A DNA stretch of 64,000 nt from Rotaria socialis (Eukaryota > Rotifera > Eurotatoria > Philodinida > Philodinidae). Below the pieces are notes generated by a model, which was not told where the DNA came from, made no database searches, and saw only the letters and a program-made list of their open reading frames with translations. The stretch is from NCBI GenBank assembly GCA_905331475.1, contig CAJNYU010001005.1, positions 1-64,000 of the forward strand, given 5' to 3'. Below are positions 25,801 to 39,500 of the stretch, one piece after another. The translations under genes were made by a program, and so were the position numbers. The number at the start of each line of letters is the position of its first letter. Position 1 is the stretch's first letter.

Positions 25801-25954
25801 AAGTGATTTAGTTAAAATTCAATTAACAAAACCAGTATGTGCTGATATTAATGAAAAATTGGCATTGAGTCGGCGTATTGATGGACATTCGCGATTGATT
25901 GGTTGGGGTGAAATCCAAACAGGAAAGGAAATTGAACCACAGATGGATATGTGA
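22813..25954 (+). CDS. EIF2S3: Translation initiation factor eIF2 subunit gamma
   Basis: Eight exons (22813-22968, 24130-24346, 24401-24559, 24615-24749, 24812-24906, 25020-25164, 25223-25392, 25721-25954) give 436 residues from the first ATG. The reading upstream from 22777 ([10 protein letters not shown]) also matches the family, so a short 5' exon is probably missing and the true start lies further left. [14 protein letters not shown] [21 protein letters not shown] carries the P-loop. The switch [24 protein letters not shown], the guanine site NKIDLV and [22 protein letters not shown] and [11 protein letters not shown] are all clear. eIF2-gamma binds GTP and initiator tRNA in the ternary complex. 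Odd points: four Cys spaced as C-x4-C and C-x4-C in the zinc-knuckle region (CDNAEC, CDRPGC), and a diverged switch I ([19 protein letters not shown]). The first intron (1161 nt) carries a hAT-like element. AATAAA lies at about 26043. Confidence 0.93.
23018..23840. mobile_element. hAT-like non-autonomous element in eIF2-gamma intron 1
   Basis: The ends CACAGCTGGAACCGGT (23018) and, on the other strand, CACCACTGGAAGCGGT (to 23840) form imperfect 16-bp terminal inverted repeats. Flanking them are ATGATAAT (23010-23017) and ATGACAAT (23841-23848), an 8-bp target duplication with one mismatch, as hAT transposases make. Subterminal regions are GC-rich with repeated CCGGT/ACCGG motifs, while the middle is AT-rich and without an open frame, so it is non-autonomous. 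It lies between good splice sites and need not harm the host gene. Confidence 0.75.
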
Positions 25955-26557
25955 ATAACTTTACTCAATTTGTTTAGTGCTATAGTGAAGTGTATAAAGA
26001 TTGTTTCTATTTTTTTATGTCTTTTTCTTATTAATTCTATGCAATAAAAGTCGTACAAATACAAAATTTTAACGCTAGACTAATACGTTTAACAACAATA
26101 CGATGAGTTTGGTTTTTCTATCTGAATAAAAGTTTTCAACAATGATACATAAGAAACCATACTGAGGTATATTCTGAATAAATAACGATTCACTAGATAT
26201 TTTCGTTCAAGAGAAAATGAATTAATACTGTATCTAGCGTGTGATAAAATTATATTGTTTCACGAAATGTTTATTCACAGTACACAACATGCAAAACTAT
26301 TAGTAAATCTTATTTCGTTTTACATCTTGCTAGTGTTGATGACTATCAACTAATTCTTAATCATATGAATTCAACGACTGATGTTCGTTACTGTATAAGA
26401 ATATTGAATATTGAATACTGTTATTGGATGATTATTAATATCAACGCTTAAGTTAAAGAAGATCCTGTATAATCTCAAATACTCAAAACCTGCAACAATT
26501 AGTGATCTCTGGTTTTTAGCGATTGGAAAGGGGTTAGTATAGCATGTTGTCGCTTTC

Positions 26558-26790
26558 CAGGTTGAAGCTACGGAGTCCATATACAGCCATAAACGGTCAT
26601 GTATGCTCCGTTTGGCTCCGTATACGATCGTATTTGACCGTAATAAATGGCTCAGTATTACGATTGTATATCGCCGTGTAGTATATGGAGAGATACGACC
26701 ATGTACGGTAAAATACGAAGCAAAACGAAGATCGTATACGGACTCAATGTGCAGGAATCGTAAATGGCCGCGCTTGTTCGATCAGGGTTG
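26558..26790. repeat. Degenerate TACGG/CCGTA-rich repeat
   Basis: A GC-richer island that repeats TACGG, CGTAT and their complements many times (CCGTATACGATCGTAT, ATACGACC, GTACGGTAAAATACG), giving it a loosely palindromic structure. Similar sequence recurs at 44840-44970 and 45604-45850, so it is probably an old interspersed element. Ends could not be fixed. Confidence 0.5.
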
Positions 26791-27318
26791 TCTACGTAGT
26801 ACTTTATAGATAACGGATATCTAAGTAATAATATACCTATCTGTATTTGACTGACATCTCTATTATTTTTCATTTGTTCAAAATTCATGTTTTTCATCTA
26901 TTTCGTTCTATCAACCTCTATAAGAAACTATACTCTTTACTTACTTTATGGATAACTATACATGATCGATATTATAATAAAAAAAGTATAACTAAGCTTA
27001 GGCCAATGATGTTTTGCAGGTAAGAAAGGTAAAATGAACTATAGATCAAATTATATTTTGGATTTCAACAACTGCGTGGGACTCAAATACTATCAAAATA
27101 TGGTAGCGATAATCTTCATATTGTATCTAGTGATATCTATCAACAATCCTGGATGAACAAAGCCTTTTCGGCAAATTCAAAAAGAAAGATATTAAAAATA
27201 TGTAAGAACATTAGCATTAGTTTGACTGTAGAATACGCTTTGTGAAAATCCATGTAATGTATGGAATTAAAATTTCTTTCTCCTGAGATAACATTAAGAG
27301 AAGAGAACATAATGTACT

Positions 27319-27677
27319 CCCAGGTGAATGAATCAGATAGTGAATCCTATCAAATCTCATGGGATCCGACCAGCCGCCAAAATCCGATCCGACTTCTGGT
27401 CACGGACCTATTAACGAATCCGACGGAAAAAAAACATTTTCTTAATCACCAATGAATAAGCATATGGTGCTAACAGAGCACATGGGTCGAATGCTTTTGT
27501 TGGATTCCGTTAAATTCCGACACTGCAACCTACCGGATTTCAACACTAGGGTTCCGATTGTAGGTCCTATACCCGGATACCGATAGGATTTCGTCGGTTT
27601 AATGAAATTCATACTATATCCGATAAGATTCCAACACGAATTCGATAGGATCCCACTATCAGAATCATTCTCCTGGG
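27319..27677. mobile_element. MITE with about 35-bp terminal inverted repeats
   Basis: The left end CCCAGGTGAATGAATCAGAT with AGTGAATCCTATC matches the reverse complement of the right end (CCCAGGAGAATGATTCTGAT, AGTGGGATCCTATC) at most positions over about 35 bases. The interior repeats CCGAT/ATCGG and GGATTCC-like words. No open frame of transposase type exists. No clear target duplication was found at the flanks. Confidence 0.7.
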
Positions 27678-30600
27678 GCGCTATATAAATATATCAAATT
27701 CATAAGTAGAACACATATTTAGTTCATCTTTCGTGTTGAACAAAATCTACTTTTATCTATAATCTTCTTCCAATAGTACTGAGATATTAAAAGACAATCT
27801 TTGGAGAACAGCGAATATGCTAAGAATACGGTGGGAATCCCAGAAGTATAATAATTCTAAGCAAATTTTGAATTTACGATCAGTGACTTGAAAAGTTCTA
27901 CTTCAAATGTTTGGGGCTTATAGACTCCAGTTTCAGCACACAACCGAAAGAATCGTGTGGCCATATAGATTTCCCTTTCGCACAACTGATGATCATTTGT
28001 AAAGTATCGAAGAGTGCACACTTAAAATCTATTGAAATATTTTTCGTTTCAGTTAAATTAACGCATGATATTCACTCAAAGAAGATAATATCAAAAGACA
28101 GACACTTGTAGAATGACCGAATGATTGCAACTGACAAAAATAAAATACAAAAAACAAATTTGTTTTTTACGAAATTGTCTTGAGCTGCTGATTTAAACTA
28201 GCGTATCTAAGAAAATGGTGAATCTTAGTTACATTAAACAAAAATGGACGACTCTCTTTTGAATATGAATAAGTTCATTTTATCAACGAATCGATAGCAA
28301 GGCATATATATAATCTTAAAATAAAGACGCTTATTATTTCTGAACCACTTGGCAGAAGATGATGTAATGGAAAAAGAAAAGAAAACTGATGATAAAAATT
28401 ACCACATAAGTGCTTACTATTTTATCTACCAATAGTATATATTATTCATTAATACTCATTATTTTTGTTTCATATATTATTACTCAGAACTAGAAAAATT
28501 CAAATATAATCTTCAACTTATTACGTTTGCGCATCAGTCTTCCGTTTAATGGTTACATTGCTAGTAAACAAAGTCCTTGGTAATAAAAAGATTTCATGCA
28601 TCCTATATATAAATACTCAGAATTAGACTATTCCCATTATGATATAGAAAAACAGAAACAAAGTATTGCCAAGATAACACGTAATGCAAAAAATATAATA
28701 AAGATCACTATTATAGTATTTAGAAGTCAAGTGAAAATGCAATTAATTCAATTACTACAAAAAAATAATTTCATCAAACAATCAAGAAGATGGCAGAAGT
28801 CAAGATGACGTGTTCTATTCAAGATAGATAAATAATATTTCTTCGTCGAAATTTTGTCTCGTAGAAAAATGTCTCTTACAGAGAAATTGAAAATTTTGAA
28901 TTAAAAATAAGATGATAAAATTCATCAATTCTGCAACTGATCTGAGATCAAGCTAGAAAATAAAGAAAAATATAAAGTATAGAATATGTTGACAAGACTT
29001 TGAAAACAAAAAATCATCATATATTAGTATATCTTTCTGATACACACAATAAAATCTCTTACTTTTAGAAAATTTTCAGTCTTATAAGATAGAAGAAGTT
29101 GTTATTATATTCGAAAAGAACTCTTTTTCTAACATAAGAATACTGTCTCCTTCTCTTCGTACTCTTATAATAGTGTCCTGTTAGATTATAAATAACAAAA
29201 ATCAAAAATAGAAAAAGAAAAGAATCTAAAAATTGTAAAAGTGAAATTATTTATCTATAAACATTTAACTCCAATTAAAAAAACAAAAATTTATATATGG
29301 CTGTATTCGAAAATTTCAGAAAAAATTATAATTAGTATAAATTAATATTAACGAATATTATCTCACTGTGCTCATCTCATATATCCTTTTATGAATAAAC
29401 AACAACACATCAATTCATTTATACTATAAGATCAATCATTTTATGTATTAACTAGTACATTAATTGCAACTATGATCTCTGTAAATATCTTAACCTCGAA
29501 AATTAGCAATAATTGTTCATCAAACTAATTTTTTATATATTTATATTCATGCGTTTATCATTAAAGAAATCGTAACAGCTATAACGATAGCTCTATTTCA
29601 ATGATACGCAATTCTGATACTGACAATTTATACGTCAATCAACCTTAAAATATAGCATTTGAAATTAGACACATTTGTTTAAAAGCTATATTCAACCAAT
29701 AATTATATCACTTTATTGTTAAATATTAGAATAATTATGAGACACAGTTTCTATAAAGAAAATTCCATTTCGTTTTTTCCATCCAACATACGTAAAATTG
29801 GATGGAATAGCTATGAGTTCTCCTTTAGATTCTATGTTAGCGAGTAGATTCATGTGGAATGTACGTATGAAGTAAAATCTTAATAATGGTTAAGAAACAA
29901 ATGATCATTTTCCAGCAAGAGATGTTAACGATATATTCTGTATATTATTACACGTAATTAAATATTATTGATTTTAAAATTAGAATAAATGAACGACATT
30001 CTAACATAAAATTTAAAGTGAACATTCCAACAAGAAGAAAATATAGTGTTTTTATATACGTATTAATGTATGATATTTATTGGTATAGCACTATAATGCG
30101 TATGATACTATTATGATATATAACGCTATACCAGATTATTATAATATTTATCTAATAGACGAAGAAAGTAATAAAGTACGTATAAAATTAATCCTCCTTC
30201 AAAACTCAAGCGATCAAAATTCAGACCACATATTATTAACGCAAGAAAAGACCAATTAAACAAACTTGAATCTAACGAAGAAACATTGACGACGAGTGTT
30301 TATGTTTAACATCTAATTCGAAAAGCCATATTATAAATTGAAGTGACTAAGTAAAATATATCATACTACAAGCAACAAGATCATATAGAAGTGAATGTCT
30401 TAAACCGAAACTTATTTGAAAAATTAGGATATAAAAGAAAAGAAAAGGGTCAAAACTATATAAGCTCTAACACAAAAAATACTAAAGGAAAAAATTGGAA
30501 TATTATGCATATCTTAATTTGCCTTCAGAAAAGTAGTTCATGTGTGACAAAAAATAGTGATTAATTTATGGAATTTCTGGATATAATGTAATAAACCATA

Positions 30601-31041
30601 TGCTGATAAAAGTGAAACAAAACATCAAACTAACACGATTAATCGCGATTTGATGTTGTTGAATGCAATAAACAAGAACTATTTAAAAAAACAATTACAA
30701 AGAAAAAAATCTTGATGCCAATTGAAAAGATCCAAGCGGAATCTCTTAAAATCAATGCCTGCATACATTATTGAAGAAAGCATTCTATCTTGCATAAATG
30801 CTTGAAAATCCTGAAAGTGATGTAATTTTAAGTAAAAAGTTTTATAATTCAAAGTTCATCACATCAAATTAATCAAAACTACTACAGTGAAATGTAAATA
30901 TATGCTTATCGATAAAATGATGTGTTTATAGAATACTGTTCGAACGGTATGAAATCGCACTATTATCATTTTGTACACTTCTGTTTTTGTCATGAGCTCT
31001 TACAGTATCAATCACTAACTCATTTAAAATAGAGAATTGAT

Positions 31042-31178
31042 CCCAGGTCGTGGCCGTACGGCGGGAAACGACCGGAAAACACTGGAAATCGCTAGAAGGT
31101 GGAAACAGGATTCCGGTCAATTTCCAGTGCTTTCCGACAGGAACCTACAGTATCCGGTGACTGGTACGATCGACCTGG
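31042..31178. repeat. Short relative of the CCCAGGTCG foldback repeat
   Basis: Begins CCCAGGTCG and ends CGACCTGG, with interior words ACCGGAAAACACTGGAAATCGCT and CAGGATTCCGGTCAATTTCC that parallel the longer copies at 46247, 56366 and 59760. It is only about 137 bases long, so it is an internally deleted or diverged member. Confidence 0.65.
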
Positions 31179-31319
31179 AATATCAGGTACTTTTTTCCTT
31201 TCTTTGTGATGATGATAATTGTATCGTATTCATAGTTTAAATAAATAGATGAATGTAATTTTGCATTTTAAGAAAAATGCGGTTTCAAGATCGAACAATC
31301 TATTGTAAAACAAGATATA

Positions 31320-32637
31320 CAGTGGCGTAGCTAGGATTTTTTGAGCGTTGGGCCGCTTCCCAGCTAAATTATTTTGAGACATGGACTGTATTGGGCAATT
31401 GAAAATCGATTGGGCCGCAACTGGAAGTTGTCAAAAGTTTATTGCTACCTCCAAATCTATGTTGTTTCAAGGAAATTTGTCACTAACCTATTAGAAATGA
31501 CCGTGTTTGCTAATGTTCTCTTTTTCATAAATTAATTCTTTATTTCTCAAAATCTATCTATTTATTTCTACAGTAAAAATCATGATTAATCATAAATAGA
31601 ACGAAAAGAACATCAGCTCACTTTATCATCTCTCAACACGTAATGATGACTGCTGCTCTATATTATATAGCTAGCGAGTCCTTTCAACCTTGTAAGATTT
31701 TTAACGGCTAATATTTTTAGTTATCTGTACATTCTCTGAACTACATGTTATCATCCCATGTAAAAAAATTAAGGGTATAATCAGATTAAAATCGATTACA
31801 AAACGATTAAAATCATGCATCTTTTAGTCAATTTTTAATCAAAAATAATCGAAAAAATCAAAATTTCATTGATTATTTTGACCTATTTCGATTAAAATTG
31901 ATGAAAATTAATTGAAGATTTTTTTACGCATAACGGACAGAAATCAATTGAAACCGGGTTTTTTTCATGAATTTTAATCGAAATTGATCAAAATAATCAA
32001 TGAAATTTTGATTTTTTCGATTATTTTTGATTAAAAATTGACTAAAAGGTGCATGATTTTAATCAATTTTTAATCATTTTGTAATCGATTTTAATTTGAC
32101 TATACCCTTAATTGTTTTACATGCGATTCCATTACTGTTACTACTAATTCCTAAGTGAAATTTTCAAACGGCACTCATTAACATCTTCTTTTGCGAATTG
32201 GAATTTTTATTAATCAAATTGCGAAAGTATTGTCCACACTTATACCGTTCAAGTATTCGGTTTAAGCTACGTCTGTCGTTTGCGTTCAAAAGAATTCTAT
32301 GTTCTCTCGCAAGATTCATAAGTATACACTAATATCTTGATCACCAACTTTAAGTGAGGGCATAAGTTTGTTTCAAGTTAAAATATGATAGAATTGTCAT
32401 TATTTTGATTATTGCTTCGGTGGAAAATATCGTCAATTGACTTTTCTCGATCATTTGAATATATTTCACCAGCAATCAGCGTTATAAAATAACATCATCT
32501 ACGTTTTTAAACGTACATGCATGTATATCAATATTTTTCGGTGTTGGGCCATTGCTATTGCCTAAAAAATCTATTGGGCAATAAATTTTTAACCGTTGGG
32601 CAATTGCCCAATGGCCGCCCCCCTCGCTACGCCACTG
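31320..32637. mobile_element. Non-autonomous hAT element with exact 8-bp target duplication
   Basis: The element starts CAGTGGCGTAGCTAGG and ends, on the other strand, CAGTGGCGTAGCGAGG: terminal inverted repeats of at least 12 bp that are classic for hAT transposons. It is flanked by AAGATATA at 31312-31319 and again at 32638-32645, a perfect 8-bp target duplication. Subterminal GGGCAATTGCCCAA/TTGGGC words recur at both ends. At 1318 bp it has no transposase frame and a second element sits inside it. The exact duplication suggests a fairly young insertion. Confidence 0.93.
31757..32123. mobile_element. Foldback element nested in the hAT copy
   Basis: Two arms of about 165 bases are near-perfect reverse complements. 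The left arm starts CATGTAAAAAAATTAAGGGT and the right arm on the other strand starts CATGTAAAACAATTAAGGGT. Both continue with repeated GATTAAAATCGATT and AATTTTTAATCAAAAATAATC words. The short centre holds TACGCATAACGGACAG. It would fold into a long hairpin. Since it lies inside the hAT element it inserted there later, or came along as cargo. Confidence 0.85.
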
Positions 32638-32645
32638 AAGATATA

Positions 32646-33560
32646 TAATAGATATAGACTTTTCTTGGCAAAAGAAGAAAAATATGTATCTGGAAGTTAT
32701 CTGAAATATCAAACTCTTTAAGGAACACATTGAAGTAATAATCATAATCAACATTGATAATTCTAAGAAATATTGTTTAATAATGCTTCTCTAACGCTAG
32801 TTAACGAGGACTTCCATTATGCTGATTTCTATGCTTATAGACAAGAGGAAACACTCAACTAAAACCATAAGGGTTCTTAAATAATGAAATATAGTCAAAT
32901 AAAGTATTTCAAATAGAAATTCTAGAGTAGCTCTTCTAAAAAAAAAGAAAAGTGTAGGAAGCGTAGAACTTATGTTGGTTGTCTTTGTCTTATCTGTAAT
33001 TAAAATCAATAAAAGCTCTTATTCAATTCTATCAAAATTTGGTAAGATGCGATTGGAATTCTTTGAATTTGTTAAAATCTTGCAGACATTATTTTGCTTC
33101 TAATACTACGTACAATCAGTCAATTAGCTATACCATTGAATGAAGAGAATATTAGTACAACTAAAAACGTGCTAAGCTATTCTTTTCAGTCTTCAACACA
33201 TATTCTTTATGTGTGTCTCGAACGATACACCCTCAAAGATGATATTCTCGAGAATAAAAATGCGACTGAAAAGTACAAGAAAATAAAAGGTAAATGATGC
33301 ACAGTAAATAATGGGTATTGGAAGGAAAGAAAAAAACGCATACAAACATAATCTCTTCAAAGACAGATTCGATGTTGCACGCTGATTGTAAAAAGAATTT
33401 AAAAACTCATTCATTATGAACACATTTATTTACATATCGGTAATATATATTTAACTCACTGTATTTTTTATTGCTTAGCTATCGATATGAAAACAAAAAT
33501 TGGTACAAATATATATGCATTATTTTAAAAAAACAAGGCCAACAAAATGAATATTGCATA
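32646..33560. other. Intergenic, nothing recognised
   Basis: This is AT-rich sequence between the hAT element and the 3' end of EEA1. Several short frames exist on both strands without start context, splice structure or family features. The final 150 bases should be EEA1 3' UTR. Confidence 0.45.
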
Positions 33561-36500
33561 TTAAGGAGTTAATTCTTTAAAGCATTGATCACAAACTCGC
33601 TGGGGTTTTTTCGATGCTGCTGCAACAATAGCCGTTTTAGATGAACATGTATCACAAAATATATTTCCACAATTTCGACAATGATGTTTACGTTGCGTAA
33701 TAGAAAATGTTTGATTACATTTCATACATTCATGTACATCATGATCATTTAACCATCGACGTTGACTTATATTATTGGTATAAATCTAATTCAATTTAAA
33801 AACAGAAAACGATATAATTTAGTAGAAAAGAAAATTCTATTTTTACTTGAAGACTTTGATATTCACGAGCGATCTCTTGTAAAGCAGACTCTAAATCAGA
33901 ATTCTTTTTTGCTAATTGGCCATTTTCTAATAGAAGTTTTTCACTTCTATTTTCACTGGTTAACGATCGATCTAATAAGACCTGACTTTCATCTTGTGAT
34001 GCATTTAAACGTGCGTGAAGATCTGATTAAAAAATAAGAAGCAATAAAAACAGATTTAATCAACATAGATAGAATAAACAAACCAGCTTTTTCAATTTTC
34101 ACTTGTTCAAAATGAACTAATTTTTCATGAGCTGCTTTCAATTCACCTCGGACAGTAGCTAAATTTTCTGTTAATGCTGAGAATTGCATTTCATATTTTT
34201 TAGTTCGAGATTCAAGATCAGACTGTGCCTTGGTTAGCTCGTGTTCAAGTGAAGCCTATAACAAAAAAAAAGATTAAAAGATAAGCAAAATATAAGTTTG
34301 AAACGAATTTATTTACAATTTGATTTTCGAATTTTTCTAGTTGACGATCTGCTGCGTGTGTCACTTCAGTCAACGATTCGGATACCTGAAATAGAGAACC
34401 AACACTATAAATAAAACACAATCGTTGTAGAACAAATGAGAATTTTCATTGTTGAGAATATTTCACGTGAGTGGGACTATCAGTCTTTTGAGCTAAAAAC
34501 TATTCGTTGAATTTTCAGAATAGATAGATTTGAATAATACATACAAAAATTATTCAGGATTGAAATTATACTGTAACTGCTAGAATCAAAGCGGAGTGTG
34601 TTATCATTTCTTCCAAATATCTCTTTGTTGTAACTCAAAAAAAAGATCAAAACATCAAATAATGCGTTTAATTTATATATTCGATATTGAAAATTGTAGA
34701 TCAAACGATGTCAAATATTTCCTAAAAGATTACATTTAGGAGCACATTGTTTTCGTTCTACATGTTAAATATATTTCTCGAATGAAAAAATTTAGACAAA
34801 ACGAGTCGATTAATTTTTATTCGTTTGAAAAGTTTTCAATGCTGAAAATATGAAATTAAGCTTCTTTTATACCTTCAACAAACTGTTATGAAGTTCATTT
34901 ATTTGTGTTTCAAATTTTTGTTTTTCTTCATTATATTCTTTAGTCAATTGATTGTGTTCCGTGTGTATTTTATTCCAACGTTTTTCTGTAATCTGCTGTG
35001 CTTCGATTTGTTCTGCTAGTTTAGTCTATTGGAAGAAAAAATTACATAAGGAATAAAAGGCTATGAAGAAAAAATCTTACTTTATTGTCAACGATAATTG
35101 TATGCACAACAGATAAATAGTTAGTGAATTCCTGATGAATGTCTTCTAGTGTTTCAGAACGAATTTTTTGAGATTCTTGTTCAGACTAAATAAAATATAT
35201 ATTAAAGTTATTTTTCAGAAATCATAATTTTTGTCCAGAAAAAAAGTACATCCGTCGAGCCCGTCTCCGAGCTTTAGTTTTTGACTAGCATAAATATCTC
35301 GTGAAGTTTAACTTAACTATGCAAAGGATTTTTCAGTGACTCTTTTTTGTTATAATTTATCTATGAATCTGTGAAGTAGTTTATATTTACAATTAATAGC
35401 AAAACAATGCTTCGTTACTCTACTAATGCAAAGTCGAAACAAATTATTCACGATAATTCTGATTCTAGACGAAAGAGAGTTTTCAAATATGATGTCGGAC
35501 TCTCTAAAGAAGTAGCTAAACGTTGTAGAGCCTATTTCTGAAATAGAAGATCTATAGACAAGGAATACAAGGGTAATGTTTTCAAAATTAATTTGATATA
35601 TCGAAAGATTTAAAAAAATAAAATGCTTATTTTTCGTTTCAAGTGCTAACGCAGTCAATTCTCTGACGTCTCTTTTCAACTTATGAGGTATTTTTTAATT
35701 ATTATTATTCGTTTATCTTAGGCAGCACTGAATAAAATTATTCGTCTCAATTTCATTTTAGACTGCAGTATACAATTCTAACCGATTTTAAAATCAAATT
35801 ATCATCTTATTTTGATTTGTTACTAATTATAAAGTTAGAAAATACTAATATTGCCAAAAATAATTCAGTTACCTGTTCAATAATGGCTAATATATTTATT
35901 TGACTTGTATAAACATTGTGCTGAATATATTGTTGAGTTTTATTCATTTGATCAATACTTCGACGAATATTAGCAGTTAAGCGATCAATAGATTTATTCT
36001 ATGGATAACAAAACAAAACGGTAGTCAATAATGGATATCAAATTATTTCGATGTATTACTTTTTCATCTAATTCTATAGATAATTGAGAAATTCCTAATT
36101 CTAATCCATCGATAGCTTGTTTACTATTTCCTAATTCTTTGTCTTGATTATCTCTTTCTTTTTGGACACTATTTAAATGTAATTTAGTTTCATTCAATAA
36201 TTCTTCTTGTTGATGAATTGATTCTTTCAATTCATTGATTTCTGTTTCTAATTTATTTATTTTTTCAGTTGATTTTAAATTATTTTCTTGAAAATTATTA
36301 TCTAATCGTTCCATTTCTTGTTTCTAAAAATACAATAGTCAAAACAAAATATGAATAAGCTAAACTCACATGATTATCATTAGCCTGTCGAAAATCATTT
36401 TCTAATTTAGTATTAATACTGATATATTGTTCACGTTCAGAAGATAATTCTTGATTTAACTCATTGATTTGTTGTTCCTAGAGTAAAACAAACAGTCAAT

Positions 36501-39500
36501 ACGATGAGAAGGAAGATTCTTAAATGGCATATAGAAAATCGAAGGAATTCTTTCTTTTTACTTTACAACAGCATTTTATTCTCTGTAGATTTCGTCGTCT
36601 ATACAATTATAAAATATTTACGCATTGAAAACTTAATTTATGTATACATTTATTCACTGTAATTCGGAATCAAATCATAAGAGCCTTATGAATTTCTTAA
36701 GCTCCTAGAATATTGTTGATATGCCATACTTCGCGTGAATAAAACAATGAGTTTTAGAAAAGAAAATCAACTCTCTTGATGAATCCACTGAATCAAATAT
36801 CGAAGTTTACATTGGGGAATGCTCAACAAGTGTTATAGTCGTGGAATATTACTACACTTTCTTTTTATCAAAACCGATTTATTATTGTTAAAACCAATAC
36901 GATTATTCACTGAACAAAACTCTATCATGGGCAATTGAACATGTATAATCGAAAACAAAATGACTATCCTATTGAGTTTTTTCGAATAATTATTAATTGA
37001 TATTTTTTTTTTACTTTATCTTTATTAAGATCATCTAATTGTTGTTTGAGTGAATTAATGTCAGTATTCAATTGTACTTTTTCAACTTGTAATTGATCCT
37101 AATGAATAGAATACAGCGTAATGAAAATTCATGGAAAATTTTCAATCTCTACTTTGTCATGATTTATTTGTGTTAATTGTTTTGAGATATTTTCAAAATC
37201 TTCCTGAATATGTTTGATTTTTTTTCGAAGCTCTTTTATTTGTTGTTCACATTCCTCCTTTAGAAAGAAAGAAAAATTTTTAAATTTAAACAAAAATTAA
37301 ATCTTCTTACTTTTTCCTGTATTAACTGTCTAACAACATTTCGTTCATCTTCATTTTGATCATTGTTGACTTTCGTTATTAATAGTTCATTTTTTTCTTG
37401 CCTCAGTTCATTTAAAGCTTGTTCTAATGTTTGAATTTCATTAGTCAATGTTTCAATTTGAATTCGATAGGAACTGGTTTGCTTTTGTTCGTTTTCTAAA
37501 GCATTATTCAACTCCTGGTTTGATTGATTCTTGAAAAATAGACAAGACGACATAGGGTTTTAGTTTCAGAAACTTCCAATAATAATAAAAAAATGAATAT
37601 ACTGACTTGATTCTCAAGGTCCATATGCAACTGAGCATTTACTTGTTGTAGTTGATTTATTTCTATTTGATTCTAGAATGAATGAAAGGAAGAACAACGT
37701 CATGTTTTTTCTTTCTGTACAGATTTTCTCCTTTCAGTATGTTTGCTTTGGAAGAAAGAAAAAGGAATTATTTTCAGACTGCCTCACGAGGGAATGTCTC
37801 CAAGTGATACCAACCATTTGGGTTCGTATTGTGCTCATAAGTAGGACCCAGTGAGACTAGAAAAAGCCCAAAAGATTTCGTGCCATTAGGCCTTTCTTTC
37901 AAAGTTATAACCGTTTGCCCAGCAATAGGTCCCATCGATGATAGAAGATCCCAAAAGTTTCAGTGAAGATGGATGCATCCTTCTCGAAATATTGCATATT
38001 GAAGAGAAGTCAATTTTACGACATTTTTCTGGAAAATGGCCGTTTTCATCAATATGCAATATCTCAAGAATGATGCATCCGTTTTCACTGAAACTTTTGG
38101 AATCTTCTAACATCGATGAGACCTATTGTTAGGAAAAATTTCAGTTCGAAATTCCTTCATTCAATTTTTTCCATAAATTCCTTGTCCAAGCTCGAAAATT
38201 TAGTAAAACGGTTACAACTTTGAAAGAAAGGCCAAATGGCACGAAATCTTTTAGGCTTTTCTAGTCTCACTGGGTCCTACTTATGAGCACAATATGAATC
38301 CGAATGGTTGGTACCACTTGGAGACCTTCCTTCGTCAGACATATAATCAACTGATTAAGATATGTATTTCTCTCGTAGCTAATATTAATTGATTTGGTGA
38401 TTACCTTCGACTGATGATGTCAAGCTGAGGAAAGTATTTGAATAGAAACTAGGTGAATTTTGTGGAAGTAAATTGAAAACAAAAAACATTTACCAGTTTA
38501 AAAATAACAAACCAGAAGAAAATAATCCTTTTATTTACTAATTATTTTTTAGATATTTTTTCATTTTTGTACATACATAAAATAATTGGAATAATAGTAC
38601 GCTGTGCCAATAAGAAATTAAGATTAGTTATTAAATATCCTATTGCTTTAAAGGTGAACTTGCTTCCATTGTACTCGTAGCTCGAACTCATATTTACTAA
38701 AAGTTGGATATAACCCATAAAAAGTATAAAACAGTTTATCTGCATCGTTCCTTGCAGTCGACTTATAGCTGTAATATTAAAATTTCGTTTAGAAATCGAT
38801 CTACAGATGTTTGGAATATCCTGTAAATTATTTGTTGAGAATTTCAACAGGATACGATTCCACTAACTTCCTAGTAAAATATATATTTGAACAAAACTAA
38901 ACCTTACTGTATCTAAAGAAGTACGCATAGATTTTATAGTTGCAATCATTTTTTCTTTTTGTACACGTGTCAACTGAACAGCTTGTTTTATTTGAGTAAT
39001 ATCATTTTGAACTTGAGATGTATGATTACTGATGACTTCATCATAATTCAAAATATTCTAGAAGAAACTCATTTAGATAATCAATTTAAACAACAATTCA
39101 CATTTACTTTATTAAATGTATTTTCAAATTGATCTAATCGTTTATCATATTCATAACTGTTCAATTATAACATGCAATTAAAATTCTTTCTGAACAATTT
39201 TCATATACATACATTTCTAGAACTGTATTTCTTAGTTTTTCATTTTCTTGTTCTTTTTCTAATGACATATCGTTCATACGTTGTTGAACACTAATCAATT
39301 CACGCTTTAAGACATCAACATCATCATTGGTTGGTCTAAAAAATATATAATCATATGAATAAATTCTTTCAACATGAGCAATACTAGACAACAAGAAAAT
39401 GCTAAAGCAGTCATGCACGTCCGATTATTTTACATTAGCCTATGACATCAAAAACATTTGCATAATACTTACAAACTAGACATTTTTTAAATTAAAATAA

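Larger units (their letters stand above)
25955..31041. other. 5-kb gene-free, AT-rich interval with repeats
   Basis: After the eIF2-gamma 3' UTR no gene was recognised. Repeats at about 26560-26790 and 27319-27677 have their own entries. From about 27700 to 31000 the sequence is featureless and very AT-rich; frames at 27911 and 28596 are short, with no start context or family resemblance. Confidence 0.5.

Noticed and set aside
28596..28808. 70-residue Lys/Ile-rich frame in the AT-rich interval
   Set aside because: Composition is that of AT-rich noncoding DNA, with no splice sites or family features.
37886..38132. Open frames of 75 and 64 residues on both strands
   Set aside because: They are mirror readings of the same inverted repeat in the EEA1 intron MITE and have the same peptide words on both strands.
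39475..39495. Possible 3-nt micro-exon (acceptor CTAG, TTT, donor GTAAGT) in an EEA1 intron
   Set aside because: The flanking exons already join in frame without it, giving a continuous coiled-coil reading.
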